From Nocardioides sp. Root682 (GTDB lineage: Bacteria; Actinomycetota; Actinomycetes; Propionibacteriales; Nocardioidaceae), in contig NZ_LMHJ01000001.1 in assembly GCF_001427795.1 (NCBI RefSeq), positions 1,101,773-1,165,772 on the forward strand: a stretch of 64,000 nucleotides of DNA. Direction: 5' to 3'. Below, in pieces: positions 8,495 to 16,937 of the stretch. The notes below the pieces were generated by a model, which was not told the DNA's origin, searched no databases, and worked only from the letters and a program-made list of their open reading frames with translations. The first letter of the stretch is position 1; each line of letters starts with the position of its first letter. A program made the translations under genes and the position numbers.

Positions 8495-9816
8495 TCGGCT
8501 CACCCGAGGCGCACGGCATCGGCGGTCAGGCCGACCTGCCGATCTCGCTGGAGCTGGCCGTCTCCGGCGCCGTGGCAGCCCTCGTCGTGTCCTTCACCGT
8601 GCTCATCGTCGCCTGGCGGCGACCCAGGTACGCCGACGCCGGCCGCTCCGGACTCGTGGTGCTGCCCGCGCTGGACCAGATCACCTCGTCGTCGTACTTC
8701 CGCGTCGGCCTGCGGGTTCTGGGGCTCCTCATCGCTGCGTTCACCGTCGCGTGTGCGGTCGGTGGCCAGAACAGCCTCACCAACCCGTTCTTCGGCATCG
8801 TCTACGTGTGGTGGTGGGTGGGCCTGGTCATCGCCTCGGCGCTGCTCGGTCCGGTCTGGCGCGCGATCAGCCCGGTGCGCACGATCAACGCCGGCATCGC
8901 GAAGCTCGCCGGCAGTGACCCCGACGTCGGGCTGTTCACCTATCCCGAGCGCCTCGGCCACTGGCCGGCCGCACTCGGCCTCTACGCCTTCGTGTGGATG
9001 GAGCTGGCCTACCGCTACCCCACCGAGCTCGGCTCGGTTCGCCTGTGGTGCGCCCTCTACGTCGGCGCGATGCTCGTCGGTGGTGCTGTCTTCGGCAACC
9101 GTTTCTACGAGCGGGCCGACCCGTTCGAGGTCTACTCCTCGTTGATCGCCAAGCTGTCGCCGTGGGCACGTGTGGACGGTCGCCTGGTGCTGCGCAGCCC
9201 GCTGGCCAACCTGTCGACGATCGACCCCCGGCCCGGGCTGGTGGCCGTCGTGGCGGTGCTGTTCGGCAGCACGGCCTTCGACTCGTTCCGCGAGTCGTCG
9301 TTCTGGGTGCGGACCTACCAGGACGCCAGCGTCAGCAAGGTGCTGCTCGACAACGTCGCGCTGCTGGGCTTCTGCCTGACCGCGGGACTGCTGTTCGCGC
9401 TCGCCTGCGCCCTGACGTCCGCGAAGGGCGAGGTGGGCCGGCGCGCGCTGCCACGCCACTACGCGCACTCGATCGTGCCGATCATCCTCGGCTACATCCT
9501 GGCCCACTACCTGACCCTGTTCATCGACGTCGGCACCCAGACGCTGGCGCGGGCCAGCGATCCGTTCGGCAAGGGCTGGGACATCCTCGGCACGGCGAGT
9601 GTCGAGCCGTCGTACTGGTTCTCCTACCACCCGACCGTGCTCGCGAGCATCAAGGTCATCGCCGTCGTGATCGGCCACGTGGTGGCCGCGATCGCTGCCC
9701 ACGACCGCGCCCTGGCACTGCTGCCGAAGCGCGATCAGGTCACCGGGCAGCTGCCCCTGCTGATCGTCATGGTCGGGTTCACGGCTGGAGGGTTGTTCCT
9801 GCTGTTCAGTGGCTGA
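8491..9816 (+). CDS. Polytopic membrane protein of unknown function
   Basis: 441 residues with about ten hydrophobic segments (for example residues 17-40, 73-95, 105-128, 183-200, 287-315, 330-350, 388-410 and 424-441). Conserved-looking charged loop phrases include PVWRAISPVRTIN, GNRFYERADPFEVYSS and AHDRALALLPKR. The start is a TTG overlapping the stop of the lipoprotein gene. Similar actinobacterial proteins are sometimes labelled fenitrothion hydrolase; I cannot support an enzymatic function from the sequence. The coupling to a cupredoxin-like lipoprotein hints at a metal or redox role, which is only a guess. Confidence 0.75.
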   Translation: MIGSPEAHGIGGQADLPISLELAVSGAVAALVVSFTVLIVAWRRPRYADAGRSGLVVLPALDQITSSSYFRVGLRVLGLLIAAFTVACAVGGQNSLTNPFFGIVYVWWWVGLVIASALLGPVWRAISPVRTINAGIAKLAGSDPDVGLFTYPERLGHWPAALGLYAFVWMELAYRYPTELGSVRLWCALYVGAMLVGGAVFGNRFYERADPFEVYSSLIAKLSPWARVDGRLVLRSPLANLSTIDPRPGLVAVVAVLFGSTAFDSFRESSFWVRTYQDASVSKVLLDNVALLGFCLTAGLLFALACALTSAKGEVGRRALPRHYAHSIVPIILGYILAHYLTLFIDVGTQTLARASDPFGKGWDILGTASVEPSYWFSYHPTVLASIKVIAVVIGHVVAAIAAHDRALALLPKRDQVTGQLPLLIVMVGFTAGGLFLLFSG

Positions 9817-9870
9817 CGCATGACCTCCGGGGTCATCGCCTCACGGCCGCGGACCACCGAGGGTGGAGCC

Positions 9871-10284
9871 ATGCACTCACTCGCCCAGCACTGGATCGAC
9901 AGCGTCCTGCTCGCCTCCCCCGTCGCCAAGGCCCTCGGGTTGACACTCGCGGCCGCGGAGGTCGACGAGGTCACCCTCGCCCTGTCGTACGACGACGACC
10001 TGACCACCGTCCCCGGCGTCATCCACGGCGGCGTGGTGTCGACCCTCGTCGACACGGCCGGCGCCGCTGCGTCCGCGTCAGGTCTGGGCCCGGACAACGA
10101 GGCCAGCGGCGGCGCGACCACACACCTGGCCGTGACCTACCTCGCCCCGGCGCAGACGGACCTCGTGGCCACGGCCACCGTGCTGCACCGCACCCGGTCC
10201 ACGACGCTCAGCGAGGTCCGCGTCCGGGACGCGCAGGGAACGCTGGTCGCGACCGGTCAGGTGCACAGCCGGCTGTTCCGCTGA
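9871..10284 (+). CDS. PaaI-type hotdog thioesterase
   Basis: 137 residues, a single hotdog fold. The family signature HGGVVSTLVDTAGAAAS is present in the central helix region and is followed by the strand phrase TTHLAVTYLAPAQTDLVATATV. Such proteins hydrolyse small acyl-CoA or aryl-CoA thioesters as oligomers in the cytosol. Two in-frame starts exist; the ATG at 9871 has a GAGGG site at the right distance and gives the family's usual length, while the one at 9820 adds 17 unlikely residues. It ends 7 bases before the convergent rodA gene. The substrate is unknown. Confidence 0.85.
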   Translation: MHSLAQHWIDSVLLASPVAKALGLTLAAAEVDEVTLALSYDDDLTTVPGVIHGGVVSTLVDTAGAAASASGLGPDNEASGGATTHLAVTYLAPAQTDLVATATVLHRTRSTTLSEVRVRDAQGTLVATGQVHSRLFR

Positions 10285-10290
10285 CGCGGG

Positions 10291-11529
10291 TCAGGAACGG
10301 ACCAGGACCCGCTGCTGCGGTGCCATGCGGGACGCCGGGGCGGTCAGGGTCCGCAGGTGGATGTTCTGCAGCAGGCCGATGGCGAGCATGCCTGCGAACA
10401 TCGAGGACCCGCCGTAGGAGACGAACGGCAGCGGGACACCGGTGACCGGCATGATCCCGAGGCACATCCCGATGTTCTGGAAGGCCTGGAACCCGAACCA
10501 GCACGCGATCCCCGCGGCGGCGATCCGGCCGAACACGTCGTCGGTGCGCGCAGCGATCCGCAGCGCCCGCCAGATCACGACGCCGAGCAGGGCGACGATC
10601 AGGGCGGCACCGACCAGGCCGAGCTCCTCGCCGGCCACCGTGAACACGAAGTCGGTGTGCTGCTCGGGCACGAAGCCGGACTGGGTCTGCGAGCCCTCGA
10701 AGAGCCCTTGTCCGAAGAGTCCCCCGTTGCCGACCGCGATCCGGGCCTGCTCGACGTTGTAGCCGGCTCCCTTCGGATCGAGGCTGGGGTTGGTGAAGGC
10801 CAGGAAGCGGTCGACCTGGTAGTCCTCGAGGAAGCCACTGACCACCGCGAACGCACCGGCAGCGAGGCCGCCGCCGGCAAGAAGCGCGAGCCAGCGGCGG
10901 TGCGCACCGGAAGCGGCGATCACCCCGAACACCGTGGCGGTCAGCACCAGCATGGTGCCGAGGTCCGGCTGGGCCAGGATCAGGACTGCGGGCACGCCGG
11001 CAACCAGGAGCATCAGCAGCACGTCGGCGGTTCCGACCCGGTCGCGCCAGCGCCCCTCGCTGCGCTCGGCGACGACCAACGCCATCCCGATGACGACGGC
11101 CAGCTTCGCCAGCTCCGAGGGCTGGAAGGACATCCCGCCGATGATCAGCCACGACCGGGACCCGTTGATGGTCGATCCCATCACCAGCACCAGCACGAGT
11201 CCGGCGATGGCGACGAGGTAGCCGATCGGAGCCAGGATCCGGACCCAGCGGTGGTCGGTCATCACCACCATCGCCATCAGGCCCAGTCCGATGCCGAGGT
11301 TGATCACCTGCTTGACCAGGAAGGCCCGCGTGTCGCCGCCGGTCAGGTCGTTGCGTTCCAGGGTGGCCGACCAGATCAGCAGGCAGCCCACGAGTGAGAG
11401 CAGCACGACAGCCCCGAGCAGGACCTGGTCGATGTCGCCCCAGCGCAGGAACGACACGCGCCGCGACGCAGTCGTGCGGTGGGGGCGGCTGCCGGCCGAG
11501 ACCCGCGTCGTCTGGATCCGGTTGCTCAT
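10291..11529 (-). CDS. rodA: RodA-type SEDS peptidoglycan glycosyltransferase
   Basis: 412 residues, a ten-helix SEDS protein with characteristic phrases LGLMAMVVMTDHRWVRILAP, GSRSWLIIGGMSFQPSELAKLAVV and PFVSYGGSSM. RodA polymerises lipid II into glycan strands for side-wall growth, paired with the PBP2 transpeptidase encoded just upstream. The start ATG overlaps the mrdA stop (ATGA), so the two subunits are translationally coupled. It is the last gene of the mreB-mreC-mreD-mrdA-rodA operon. FtsW is unlikely because division genes are absent here. Confidence 0.95.
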   Translation of the reverse strand: MSNRIQTTRVSAGSRPHRTTASRRVSFLRWGDIDQVLLGAVVLLSLVGCLLIWSATLERNDLTGGDTRAFLVKQVINLGIGLGLMAMVVMTDHRWVRILAPIGYLVAIAGLVLVLVMGSTINGSRSWLIIGGMSFQPSELAKLAVVIGMALVVAERSEGRWRDRVGTADVLLMLLVAGVPAVLILAQPDLGTMLVLTATVFGVIAASGAHRRWLALLAGGGLAAGAFAVVSGFLEDYQVDRFLAFTNPSLDPKGAGYNVEQARIAVGNGGLFGQGLFEGSQTQSGFVPEQHTDFVFTVAGEELGLVGAALIVALLGVVIWRALRIAARTDDVFGRIAAAGIACWFGFQAFQNIGMCLGIMPVTGVPLPFVSYGGSSMFAGMLAIGLLQNIHLRTLTAPASRMAPQQRVLVRS

Positions 11530-13661
11530 GGGCGCTCCTTCCGGGCGGGCGGCAGGATCGAGCCGTCCTCTGCGAACGTCGGGAGTGCGGCCGGTGGCGT
11601 CACGCCGGGGATCGCGGCCTTGTCGGGGCGCACCTTCTCGCCGTCGACGCCGTACAGCGCCTCCCAGATCGCGCGCACACCGTCACCGGTCGAGCCGGAC
11701 CCGGTGCCGCCCTGGGTCATCATCATCACCACGACGTAGTCCTTGGTGTAGGAGGCCACCCAGCCGGTCGACTGCTTGCCGTAGACCTCCGCGGAACCGG
11801 TCTTGGCGCGGATCTTCACCTTGTCGATCGGGAAGCCGCCGAGCTTCCAGGCCATGGTGCCGCCCGGCAGCGCCACTCCCTTGAGCGCATCGTCGAGGTA
11901 CTTCAGGACCTTCGGCGGGATCTTGACCGTACGGTCCTTCTTCGGAGCGATCTCGCGGATGACCTCGCCTTCGGGCGACACGATCGCCTTCGCGACGCGG
12001 GGCTGCCACAGCGTGCCGCCGTTGGAGATGGCGGCGTAGCCGCGCGCGAGCTGGAGCGGCGTGACGATGGTGTCGCCCTGGCCGATCGCGAAGTTGGCGG
12101 CGTCGGGCAGGCGGTACTTCCACCCCTCGACGCAGAACTCGCGGGAGAACTTGTAGACGAAGTCCGAGGTCTTCTTCGTCTGCGGCTTGGCCGCGATCCC
12201 GCAGTAGTAGTCCTTCATCGACTTGTAGTAGGCGAGCTTCCACTTGCGGTCCGCGACGCGGCCCGACGCCTCGCCCGGCAGGTCGACCCCCGTCTGGTCG
12301 CCGAAACCGAACGCCTCGGCCTCCTCGACGAGCGGGTCCCTGGCGTTGACGTCGTCGGGGTCGGAGCCGAACTGCTGCCAGAACTTCATGCCGACCTGGA
12401 AGAAGAAGGTGTTGCAGGAGACCGCGATGGCCTGGGCGAACCCGATCGAACCGTAGGCGTGCGACTCGTGGTTGTGGAAGGCGCGGTTGCCGATCTGCAC
12501 GGCCGAGGAACAAGGCAGGACCGTGTCGCGGGAGAAGCCGTTGGTCAGTGCACCGACCGTCATGAAGGGCTTCCACGTCGAACCGGGAGCGAACTGTCCC
12601 TGGAAGGCGCGCGACAGCAACGGGGTGCCGGCCGCCTCGGAGTAGAGCCGCTCGAGCTGCTTGTCGGTGATGCCGCCGACCCAGACCCCGGGGTCGTACG
12701 TCGGCTGGCTGGCCATCGCGATGATCCGGCCCGTCTTCGCCTCCATCACGATCGCCGCACCCGAGTCGGCCTCGAACTTGCGCTTGGTGACCGGGTCCAG
12801 CGTGTTGCGCTGGGTCTTGATCATCTTCGCGAGCTGCGTCTCGACGATCCCCTGCACGCGCGCATCGATCGTGGACACCAGCGTGTCACCGGGCCGCGCC
12901 TCGAGGTCCGAGACGTCCTCGCGGACCCGGCCCCGCGAGTCGACCGCGACCTGTTGGTAGCCGGGCTGCCCGCGCAGCCACTCGTCGTACTCCTTCTCGA
13001 CACCGGCGCGGCCGACCACCGAGGCACCGTTGACCGAGCTGTCACCGGCGTCCTCGGCCTCGTCCAGCTCGTCCTTGGTGATCGGGCTGACGTAGCCGAG
13101 GAGGTGCGCCGCGTTCACGCCGTACGGCGAGGGGTACTGCCGCACGCTCTGCCGGTCGACGACCACGCCCGGGAAGTCCTCGGGCTGCTCGAGGATCCGC
13201 AGGGCCGCGGACTCCTTGACGTCCAGCGCGACCGGCAGCGCCTGGAAGGGCGAGCCGTTCCAGCACTCCCCCGCGATCGCACCACTGTCGCCGCAGAGCA
13301 GCAGCTTGGCCTGGATCGCGCTGACGCGCATCCTGATCGCCTTGCCGGTGCGGCGCAGCAGCTCGGTGCGGTCGGCCTCGGACATCTTGCCGAGGAGGGT
13401 CCGGTCCAGGGAGACCACCCAGGTCAGGCGGTTGGTGACCAGCGGGCGACCCATCGCATCGACGACGAGGCCCCGTTGGGGCTGGACGACGATCTCGCGG
13501 ACCGACTGCGAGGCAGCCTGGCCCTGGTACTGCTCCCCCGAGATGACCTGGAGGTAGTAGAGGCGCGCGCCGAGGGTGGCCAGCAGCGAGAAGACGAGGG
13601 TCTGGATGACGATCAGCCGGAGTCGACTCCGATGCGAGGCGCCGCCCGGCGTGGCAGCCAT
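11526..13661 (-). CDS. mrdA: Penicillin-binding protein 2, elongasome transpeptidase
   Basis: 711 residues: an N-terminal membrane anchor (LIVIQTLVFSLLATLGARL), the PBP dimerisation/pedestal domain, then the transpeptidase domain with the SxxK motif STWK, the SxN motif SCN and KTGSAE. It cross-links nascent peptidoglycan during elongation with RodA, outside the membrane. The ATG at 13661 overlaps the mreD stop (TGATG); an in-frame GTG 15 bases upstream is possible but less economical. Insertions rich in Lys/Asp between SxxK and KTG, including cysteine-containing segments (DYYCGIAAK, SREFCVEGW), are typical of actinobacterial homologues. Confidence 0.95.
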   Translation of the reverse strand: MAATPGGASHRSRLRLIVIQTLVFSLLATLGARLYYLQVISGEQYQGQAASQSVREIVVQPQRGLVVDAMGRPLVTNRLTWVVSLDRTLLGKMSEADRTELLRRTGKAIRMRVSAIQAKLLLCGDSGAIAGECWNGSPFQALPVALDVKESAALRILEQPEDFPGVVVDRQSVRQYPSPYGVNAAHLLGYVSPITKDELDEAEDAGDSSVNGASVVGRAGVEKEYDEWLRGQPGYQQVAVDSRGRVREDVSDLEARPGDTLVSTIDARVQGIVETQLAKMIKTQRNTLDPVTKRKFEADSGAAIVMEAKTGRIIAMASQPTYDPGVWVGGITDKQLERLYSEAAGTPLLSRAFQGQFAPGSTWKPFMTVGALTNGFSRDTVLPCSSAVQIGNRAFHNHESHAYGSIGFAQAIAVSCNTFFFQVGMKFWQQFGSDPDDVNARDPLVEEAEAFGFGDQTGVDLPGEASGRVADRKWKLAYYKSMKDYYCGIAAKPQTKKTSDFVYKFSREFCVEGWKYRLPDAANFAIGQGDTIVTPLQLARGYAAISNGGTLWQPRVAKAIVSPEGEVIREIAPKKDRTVKIPPKVLKYLDDALKGVALPGGTMAWKLGGFPIDKVKIRAKTGSAEVYGKQSTGWVASYTKDYVVVMMMTQGGTGSGSTGDGVRAIWEALYGVDGEKVRPDKAAIPGVTPPAALPTFAEDGSILPPARKERP

Positions 13662-14251
13662 CAGGCCCGTGCCCACTGGGTCTGCGCGGCTCGATCAGCG
13701 CTGAGCCGGCGCAGCAGCCACCACGCGGCCGGAACGACCACGAGCGCGGCGACCACGTCGAGCAGCAGGGCGACCAGCGCGACGGGCAGCAGTTCGCCGA
13801 CGCTGGCGTCCGCGTCGCTCAGGAACACCCCGGTGAGCGCGAAGACGGAGGTGCCGACGAACGATGCGCCAGCGGCCGCGGCCAGCACCAGGGCGAGCGG
13901 CGGCCGACGGAGGCCGTCAGGCTCGAAGCGCGCGACCTCGGCGGTGTTGTCGTGGGCGAGCCGACCGATGACGTAGCCGACGACGGTCAGCGCCAGCGCC
14001 CAGCGACCTGCGAGGTGATCGGCAGGAGGCGCGATGTCGAGCACGAGACCCGCGAAGAACCCGGTCAGCGTGGCGTAGCGGGTGTCCGTGGCCAGGGCGG
14101 TCGCGACGACGACGAGCAGCACCAGGTCCGGGACGACTCCCAGGCCGCCGACGCGCCATGCGAAGTGGGGCAGCACGGTCACCTGGAGCATCAGCGCGCC
14201 GAGCACGGCGATGATCACGGCGAGCAGGCGTCCGGCGGAGTTGGTCCTCAC
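13661..14251 (-). CDS. mreD: Rod shape-determining protein MreD
   Basis: 196 residues with five to six hydrophobic helices and the phrase TLTGFFAGLVLDIAPPADHLAGRWAL, which fits MreD. MreD bridges MreC and the elongasome in the membrane. The GTG at 14251 overlaps the mreC stop (GTGA), which decides the start even though the frame stays open further upstream. Its own stop overlaps the mrdA start. Every junction in this operon overlaps by 1-4 bases, which suggests tight stoichiometric coupling. Confidence 0.9.
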   Translation of the reverse strand: MRTNSAGRLLAVIIAVLGALMLQVTVLPHFAWRVGGLGVVPDLVLLVVVATALATDTRYATLTGFFAGLVLDIAPPADHLAGRWALALTVVGYVIGRLAHDNTAEVARFEPDGLRRPPLALVLAAAAGASFVGTSVFALTGVFLSDADASVGELLPVALVALLLDVVAALVVVPAAWWLLRRLSADRAAQTQWARA

Positions 14252-15207
14252 GGCGTCAGGCTCCCGTCTGCTTCGATCACGCGGCCGGGAGTGCCGGACG
14301 GCACCACGACAGCGACCAGGTCGAGCGCCGTGAAGTCGACGTTCGGCGCGATCACCGAGCGGTAGGAGGTCTCGCGGAGGGACTCGTAGACCTTGGTCAC
14401 CTTGCCGATCGGCACGCCCGCGACGTACGGCGAGCCGCCCTCGCTCCCCCACGTGACGATCTGCTGGCCGACCTTCGGGACGACGTTGCGGTCGGCGAGC
14501 TCCATCTCGAGGCGGTCGTCCTCGCCGAGCGTGCCGTGGCCGTTGACGAAGCCGAGCTCCTTGTTGGCACCGATCCGGCCGCCGACGGCCGACGAGCTGT
14601 CGACGATCAGCAACACGGTCGCGGTGTGGCTGGTCACCGAGGTGATCCGGCCGACCAGGCCCTCGGCCGCGACCACGGTCAGGTCGGGCCGCAGCCCGGC
14701 GTCCGAGCCCGCGTCGAGCGTGACGGTGCTGGAGAACGACTGGGCGGCACCGATGGCGATCACGCGTGCCGGCACGAGGGCGTAGCCGAGGTCACCGGCC
14801 ATCGCCCGGAGTCCTTCGAGGTCCTGCAGCCGCTGGTCGTCGTACCCGGCCTTGCCGAGCTGGATGCGCAGCGCCGCGTTGTCGGCCTCGAGGTCGGAGA
14901 CCTTCTCGCGCAACGAGTCGTTGGTACGGAAGGCGCCGGGGACACCGGCGACGGGGCGGACCACCGTCGCGACACCGGCCTGGACGGGCCCGATCACCTC
15001 GCCGACGACCCGGCGCACCGGCGCGATCGGCGAGTCGTCGCCGCCTGCCTTGTCCACGACCATCAGGGCGGCGCACGCGAGCACCAGCGCCACGACCAGT
15101 GACCGCGACGGTCGACCGCGGTCCTCCGCCTCGCGCGCAGGAGTACGACGCCCGCTGCTGCCCTGCGAAGGGGTGGTCGTCCGCACGGGGCGGGTGTCCA
15201 AGGTCAT
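14248..15207 (-). CDS. mreC: Rod shape-determining protein MreC
   Basis: 319 residues: a short basic cytoplasmic N-terminus, one membrane helix (LVVALVLACAALMVVDKA), a coiled-coil (LREKVSDLEADNAALRIQLG), then the paired beta-barrel region with DAGSDAGLRPDLTVVAAEGL and GRIGANKELGFVNG. MreC is the periplasmic-side scaffold that activates PBP2/RodA. The ATG at 15207 overlaps the mreB stop by one base. Function is confident from domain order and operon position. Confidence 0.93.
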   Translation of the reverse strand: MTLDTRPVRTTTPSQGSSGRRTPAREAEDRGRPSRSLVVALVLACAALMVVDKAGGDDSPIAPVRRVVGEVIGPVQAGVATVVRPVAGVPGAFRTNDSLREKVSDLEADNAALRIQLGKAGYDDQRLQDLEGLRAMAGDLGYALVPARVIAIGAAQSFSSTVTLDAGSDAGLRPDLTVVAAEGLVGRITSVTSHTATVLLIVDSSSAVGGRIGANKELGFVNGHGTLGEDDRLEMELADRNVVPKVGQQIVTWGSEGGSPYVAGVPIGKVTKVYESLRETSYRSVIAPNVDFTALDLVAVVVPSGTPGRVIEADGSLTP

Positions 15208-16238
15208 CAGAAACGCCGGGGGTTGGTGACGAGCACCTGCTGGAGGGCTTCGAACTCCTCGACGCAGCGGCCCGCACCCATCGCGACCGACACGAGCGGG
15301 TCGTCGGCGACGTGCACCGGCATGCCGGTCTCGTGGCGGATCCGCTCGTCGAGGCCCCGGAGCAGCGCTCCGCCGCCGGTGAGCACGATGCCGCGGTCCA
15401 TGATGTCGCCGGCGAGCTCGGGTGGGGTCTGGTCCAGGGTGACTCGCACCGCGTCCACGATCGAGTGCAACGGCTCCTCGAGCGCCTGACGGATCTCGGC
15501 GCTGGAGACGACGACGGTCCGCGGCAGGCCGGTGACCATGTCGCGGCCCCGCACCTCGCCCTCGGGCTCGCCGGGTCGCGGGAAGGCAGAGCCGAGGGTG
15601 ATCTTGACGTCCTCGGCGGTGCGTTCGCCGAGCATCACGCCGTGCTCCTTCTTCATCCACGCGATGATCGCGGCGTCGAGGTCGTCGCCCGCGGTGCGGA
15701 TGGACAGGGAGGTGACGATGCCGCCGAGGGAGATGACGGCGACCTCGGTGGTGCCGCCACCGACGTCGACGATCATGTTGCCGGTGGCCTCGTGCACGGG
15801 GAGCCCGGCGCCGATGGCGGCCGCCATCGGCTCCTCGACGACGTAGACGCGGCGGGCGCCAGCCTGGTAGCCGGCCTCCTTGACCGCGCGCTGCTCGACC
15901 GGCGTGATCGAGCTCGGCACACAGATGACCATCCGTGGCTTGGCGAAGTAACGGCGACGGTGCACGCGCGCGATGAAGTGGCGCAGCATCTGCTCGGTCG
16001 CCTCGAAGTCGGCGATCACGCCGTCCCGCAACGGTCGCAGCGCAGTGATGTTGTCGGGCGTGCGCCCGAGCATCTGCTTGGCCTGGTGCCCCACGGCGAT
16101 CACTTCACCCGTGGTGTCGTTGAGCGCGACCACGCTGGGCTCGTCGAGCAGGATGCCCCGGCGGCGGACGTAGACGAGCGTGTTCGCGGTACCGAGATCC
16201 ACGGCCATGTCCCGACCGATGATGGAGTTCGCCCTCAC
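15207..16238 (-). CDS. mreB: Actin-like cell-shape protein MreB
   Basis: 343 residues of the MreB/Mbl actin fold: phosphate-1 loop MAVDLGTANTLVYVRRRGI, connect region VCVPSSITPVEQRAVKEA, phosphate-2 MIVDVGGGTTEVAVISLGG and adenosine loop IVLTGGGALLRGLDERI. It forms membrane-associated filaments that orient the elongasome. The GTG at 16238 has a GAGGAA ribosome site and gives the usual length; the frame is open further upstream into non-coding DNA. It heads the shape operon, with 281 bases of promoter and palindrome-rich DNA upstream. Confidence 0.95.
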   Translation of the reverse strand: MRANSIIGRDMAVDLGTANTLVYVRRRGILLDEPSVVALNDTTGEVIAVGHQAKQMLGRTPDNITALRPLRDGVIADFEATEQMLRHFIARVHRRRYFAKPRMVICVPSSITPVEQRAVKEAGYQAGARRVYVVEEPMAAAIGAGLPVHEATGNMIVDVGGGTTEVAVISLGGIVTSLSIRTAGDDLDAAIIAWMKKEHGVMLGERTAEDVKITLGSAFPRPGEPEGEVRGRDMVTGLPRTVVVSSAEIRQALEEPLHSIVDAVRVTLDQTPPELAGDIMDRGIVLTGGGALLRGLDERIRHETGMPVHVADDPLVSVAMGAGRCVEEFEALQQVLVTNPRRF

Positions 16239-16454
16239 GATTCCTCGCAACGTCGCCGAACCAGCCGGAGACGACGGGTCCGCTCGTGCGCAATCAGGGG
16301 AAGCCGGCCGAAACCGGGGGCGGCCACCGGGCGCACGGTCCGACAGCCTCCGCTTGTGAGAGTAGGTAAGCGGAGGCCGATCAGAGCGGAGGCACGCCGG
16401 TACGGCGCGCCTCACGAGTCACATCCGTCACACGGGACGGGCAGTTCCTGCGCT

Positions 16455-16478
16455 GGTCGGGGGTTGCAACCCCCGACC
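16455..16478. repeat. 24-bp perfect palindrome between mreB and ndk
   Basis: The sequence around TCGGGGGTTGCAACCCCCGA is self-complementary over 24 bases with no loop. It lies upstream of the mreB start and just downstream of the ndk terminator-like palindrome. It could be an operator for the shape operon or part of a compound terminator. No further evidence distinguishes these. Confidence 0.6.
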
Positions 16479-16482
16479 CGGT

Positions 16483-16512
16483 CAGGAATCCCCGGGCGCC
16501 CGGGGATTCCTG
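16483..16512 (-). terminator. Probable ndk terminator (30-bp perfect palindrome)
   Basis: Two 15-base arms, CAGGAATCCCCGGGC and its complement, abut without a loop, 7 bases beyond the ndk stop codon. No U-tract follows, as is common for high-GC actinobacterial hairpins. Being symmetrical, it could also stop transcripts coming from the other side. Confidence 0.65.
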
Positions 16513-16519
16513 CAGCCCA

Positions 16520-16927
16520 TCAGAGCGCGGGGAACCAGAGTGCGATCTCGCGCGCGGCGGACTCGGGCGAGTCCGAGCCGTGCACGAGGTTCTCGCGGTT
16601 GGAGAGCGACAGGTCGCCGCGGATCGTGCCCGGAGCGGCCTTGCGGCCGTCGGTGGCGCCGTTGATCGCGCGCACGACCTCGATCGCCTCGTCGCCCTCG
16701 AGGACCAGCGCGACGAGGGGCCCGCTGGTCACGAAGTCACGCAGCGGCGGATAGAAGTCCCGCTCGACGTGCTCGGCGTAGTGGGCGTCGGCCTGGGCCG
16801 CGTCGATGTGGCGCTGCTCGAGGGCGACGATGGTCAGGCCCTTGGCCTCGAACCGGGCGAGCACGTTGCCGACCAGGCCGCGGCGGACCGCGTCGGGCTT
16901 GAGCAGGACGAGAGTGCGTTGAGTCAC
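16520..16927 (-). CDS. ndk: Nucleoside diphosphate kinase
   Basis: 135 residues. It transfers the gamma-phosphate from ATP to NDPs through a phosphohistidine. Family marks: the opening TLVLLKPDAVRRGLVG, the nucleotide-binding region GATDGRKAAPGTIRGD and the active-site histidine in ENLVHGSDS. The length is standard. The GTG at 16927 gives VTQRTLVLLKPD, matching the family; reading further upstream enters the neighbouring gene. It lies 10 bases downstream of the YcaQ-type gene on the same strand, so co-transcription is possible. Confidence 0.96.
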   Translation of the reverse strand: MTQRTLVLLKPDAVRRGLVGNVLARFEAKGLTIVALEQRHIDAAQADAHYAEHVERDFYPPLRDFVTSGPLVALVLEGDEAIEVVRAINGATDGRKAAPGTIRGDLSLSNRENLVHGSDSPESAAREIALWFPAL

Positions 16928-16937
16928 GTCAGTGACC

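Larger units (their letters stand above)
16239..16519. other. 281-base intergenic region, mreB promoter side
   Basis: This stretch holds the mreB leader with its GAGGAA site and two adjacent perfect palindromes (16455-16478 and 16483-16512). No gene is supported. A promoter for the shape operon should lie here, but I could not assign -35/-10 boxes with confidence. Confidence 0.6.

Noticed and set aside
11394..13976. 860-codon plus-strand frame opposite rodA and mrdA
   Set aside because: Shadow of the mre operon; both real genes on the minus strand have full family motifs.
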